Below, one piece after another: positions 4,912-5,995 of a stretch of DNA of 5,995 nucleotides; position 1 is the first letter of the stretch, and the number at the start of each line of letters is the position of its first letter. This DNA comes from CAZWUZ01 sp964637655 [NCBI: uncultured bacterium]. GTDB taxonomy: Bacteria; DAOPZR01. The notes under the pieces are model-generated. The model made no database searches. It saw only the letters and a program-made list of their open reading frames with translations, and had not been told where the DNA came from. The stretch is taken from NCBI GenBank assembly GCA_964637655.1, contig CAZWUZ010000195.1, positions 1 to 5,995 of the forward strand. The letters run 5' to 3'. The position numbers and the translations under genes are program-made.

Positions 4912-5675
4912 GGAGTATCCGCTCCGTTATTTCCGCCTGCCAGGAGGAAGGCGTAGAGTTTGCGACAGGTGGCGTGAAACGATTCTTCGGCTGCTTCGCC
5001 GCCGGGATGATACGAGAGTTGCGGGCCACCGTCAGGCCGCAGCGCCGCGGTCAGTCGCTCCGCGGCAGTCGGCTGCAGATATTCCGTGCCCGTGCCACCG
5101 CCGGCACACAACGTGGCGCCAAGTGTTTCAAGGTTTTCCAGGTAATGCGTCAATTTACCCTCGTCCATGCCGCTGGCAGCGAGATGCACCGCGAACGGCT
5201 GCAGCAGGGCGAACATTTCGGCGCAGAGGGTGCTGTCGGCGGCATCCTTCGCCAGATGCTCCCACGACTCAGGCCAGTCGAAATAGTCGCTGTCGATCGC
5301 TTCAGGGGTGGTTGGCTTGCCCCGCATGCGCTCGTCGAATCCCTCCTCCTCTTCGCCGGCATACTCGTCGTCGTCCGCTTCCTCCCAGTCGATGACCGTG
5401 CCGCCCCCGACGGGGTAGTACGGGCTGGCGAGCACATTGCTGTTGCCTTCGCGATAGACCTTGAAATCGCGCACGGTGAACAGCTGGTCCTCGTGCCCGT
5501 CGAGCAGTTCGTCGTCCAGCGAAGGCACCGGGATGAACGGATAGAGCAGGTGCAGCACCTCTTCTTTCCGCTCGTCGGGGATAAGGTATTCCTCCACCAT
5601 ATCTTTGCCGATCTTCACCAGCCGGGTCGGGAAGGGGAGCCGCGCGTCAGGGTCAGGTCTGGCTTTCATCTTCAT
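4908..5675 (-). CDS. Protein of unknown function with acidic middle and the orf149-type C-terminal domain
   Basis: The 255-residue protein starts MKMKARPDPDARLPFPTRLV. Residues 1-95 carry an N-terminal region I do not recognise (KIGKDMVEEYLIPDERKEEV at 21-40, LHLLYPFIPVPSLDDELLDG at 41-60). Residues 97-116 are strongly acidic (WEEADDDEYAGEEEEGFDER). The C-terminal 120 residues (about 131-255) match orf149: DWPESW, ALLQPFAVHLAASG, a helical pair, PDGG, and ATCRKLYAFLLAGG. The ATG at 5675 overlaps the orf103 stop as ATGA and has AGGAG nine bases upstream. The frame stays open further up to 5801, but that extension lies entirely over orf103 and has orf103-antiphase composition, so I exclude it. 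No signal or membrane segment is visible. An adaptor with a charged linker is a possible reading. Confidence 0.82.
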   Translation of the reverse strand: MKMKARPDPDARLPFPTRLVKIGKDMVEEYLIPDERKEEVLHLLYPFIPVPSLDDELLDGHEDQLFTVRDFKVYREGNSNVLASPYYPVGGGTVIDWEEADDDEYAGEEEEGFDERMRGKPTTPEAIDSDYFDWPESWEHLAKDAADSTLCAEMFALLQPFAVHLAASGMDEGKLTHYLENLETLGATLCAGGGTGTEYLQPTAAERLTAALRPDGGPQLSYHPGGEAAEESFHATCRKLYAFLLAGGNNGADTP

Positions 5676-5995
5676 TGCGCCATGCTCCTGCGCAGGCGTT
5701 GTCTTTCGGACTGCGGCAGCGATTCCTCGTCCCACATTTCCCGGTAGGACTGTATGTAAAACACCGTCGCCTCCTGATCGAGGGTGAAATAATAGCGGCA
5801 CAGTTTCTTGAAAATGACGAGCACGTCAGGGTCGAAACAGAAATCGAGCAGGCGGTCGAGCAGATGCTCGATGCGGATGCGGCTCTGACAACCGGTGGCA
5901 ACGACGGCATCGACTGCCGGCGCCAGTTCGGCAGCAGCCAGTTGCGCCAGTTCGCGCGACTGTTCAGTAAGCGCCGTGATCATTTGCAGCAGTTC
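5672..5995 (-). CDS. Small helical protein of unknown function, 5' end possibly outside the window
   Basis: From the first ATG in the window (5983) the protein has 103 residues, but the frame is open to the right edge, adding E-L-L-Q. No Shine-Dalgarno site precedes 5983, so the true start may be outside. The sequence looks entirely helical: an Ala/Leu/Glu-rich N-terminal helix (about 1-30), then RIEHLLDRLLDFCFDPDVLV (37-56), and a conserved-looking core IFKKLCRYYFTLD (57-69) followed by YIQSYREMWDEE (76-87). I recall proteins with the KxLCRYY..D..AT..Y...YREMWD pattern in other proteobacteria but know no function. It is the first visible gene of the cluster and its TGA overlaps the next start. 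Confidence 0.72.
   Translation of the reverse strand, partial: ELLQMITALTEQSRELAQLAAAELAPAVDAVVATGCQSRIRIEHLLDRLLDFCFDPDVLVIFKKLCRYYFTLDQEATVFYIQSYREMWDEESLPQSERQRLRRSMAQ
5685..5689 (-). promoter_or_regulatory. Shine-Dalgarno site deciding the start of orf255
   Basis: AGGAG lies nine bases before ATG 5675, within the last codons of orf103. With the ATGA overlap it favours 5675 over the upstream in-frame ATG at 5801 and over the ATG two codons downstream. Confidence 0.6.

Noticed and set aside
4899-5747. Plus-strand open frame (282 codons) opposite orf255
   Set aside because: The minus-strand gene has overlap-coupled neighbours, a Shine-Dalgarno site and a paralogue; the plus-strand product has none of these supports.
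5676-5801. Upstream extension of orf255 to the ATG at 5801
   Set aside because: It would lie completely over orf103 and bypass the ATGA junction and the AGGAG site at 5685-5689.

Overview
This is a GC-rich bacterial window in which every convincing gene lies on the minus strand, so transcription runs from the right edge to the left edge. Consensus-like sigma-70 promoters, strong Shine-Dalgarno sites and families I associate with Proteobacteria suggest a gamma- or betaproteobacterium. No marker in the window fixes the genus. The content looks accessory: two toxin-antitoxin signatures, unnamed families and dense gene overlaps. I see no integrase, transposase, tRNA, rRNA or CRISPR array.

Region A (5995 down to 2650) is a run of five overlapping genes: a small helical protein open at the window edge (orf103), a 255-residue protein with an acidic middle (orf255), a 110-residue protein with a probable SH3/KOW-like fold (orf110), a 499-residue SEC-C/TPR protein with a DUF1841-like tail, and a 149-residue protein (orf149). 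The junctions are ATGA, ATGA, a 20-base overlap and TAATG, which implies translational coupling. orf149 is a stand-alone paralogue of the C-terminal 120 or so residues of orf255, clear in protein and still visible in DNA. None of these genes has a function I can name. The block is the best candidate here for an undescribed multi-gene system.

Region B (2616 down to 222) starts with a strong promoter (TTGACC, 16 bases, TATAAT) that overlaps an inverted repeat, a probable antitoxin operator. It drives an AbrB/MazE-type antitoxin, a PIN-domain (VapC-like) toxin, a full-length RadC (HhH plus JAMM domain), and a RlaP-type nucleotidyltransferase of the DNA polymerase beta superfamily (a family linked to RNA repair). 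abrB/PIN and radC/rlaP each overlap by four bases. PIN and radC are 47 bases apart if the preferred GTG start of radC is right.

Region C (182 down to 1) holds a second strong sigma-70 promoter with a near-palindrome between its -35 and -10 elements, followed by the first 42 codons of a ribbon-helix-helix (CopG-type) antitoxin that runs off the left edge. Its toxin partner is presumably outside the window. The RadC-RlaP pair therefore sits between two toxin-antitoxin signatures.

The two intergenic gaps of note (128-221 and 2541-2649) hold these promoters. No gene-free stretch exceeds 300 bases.
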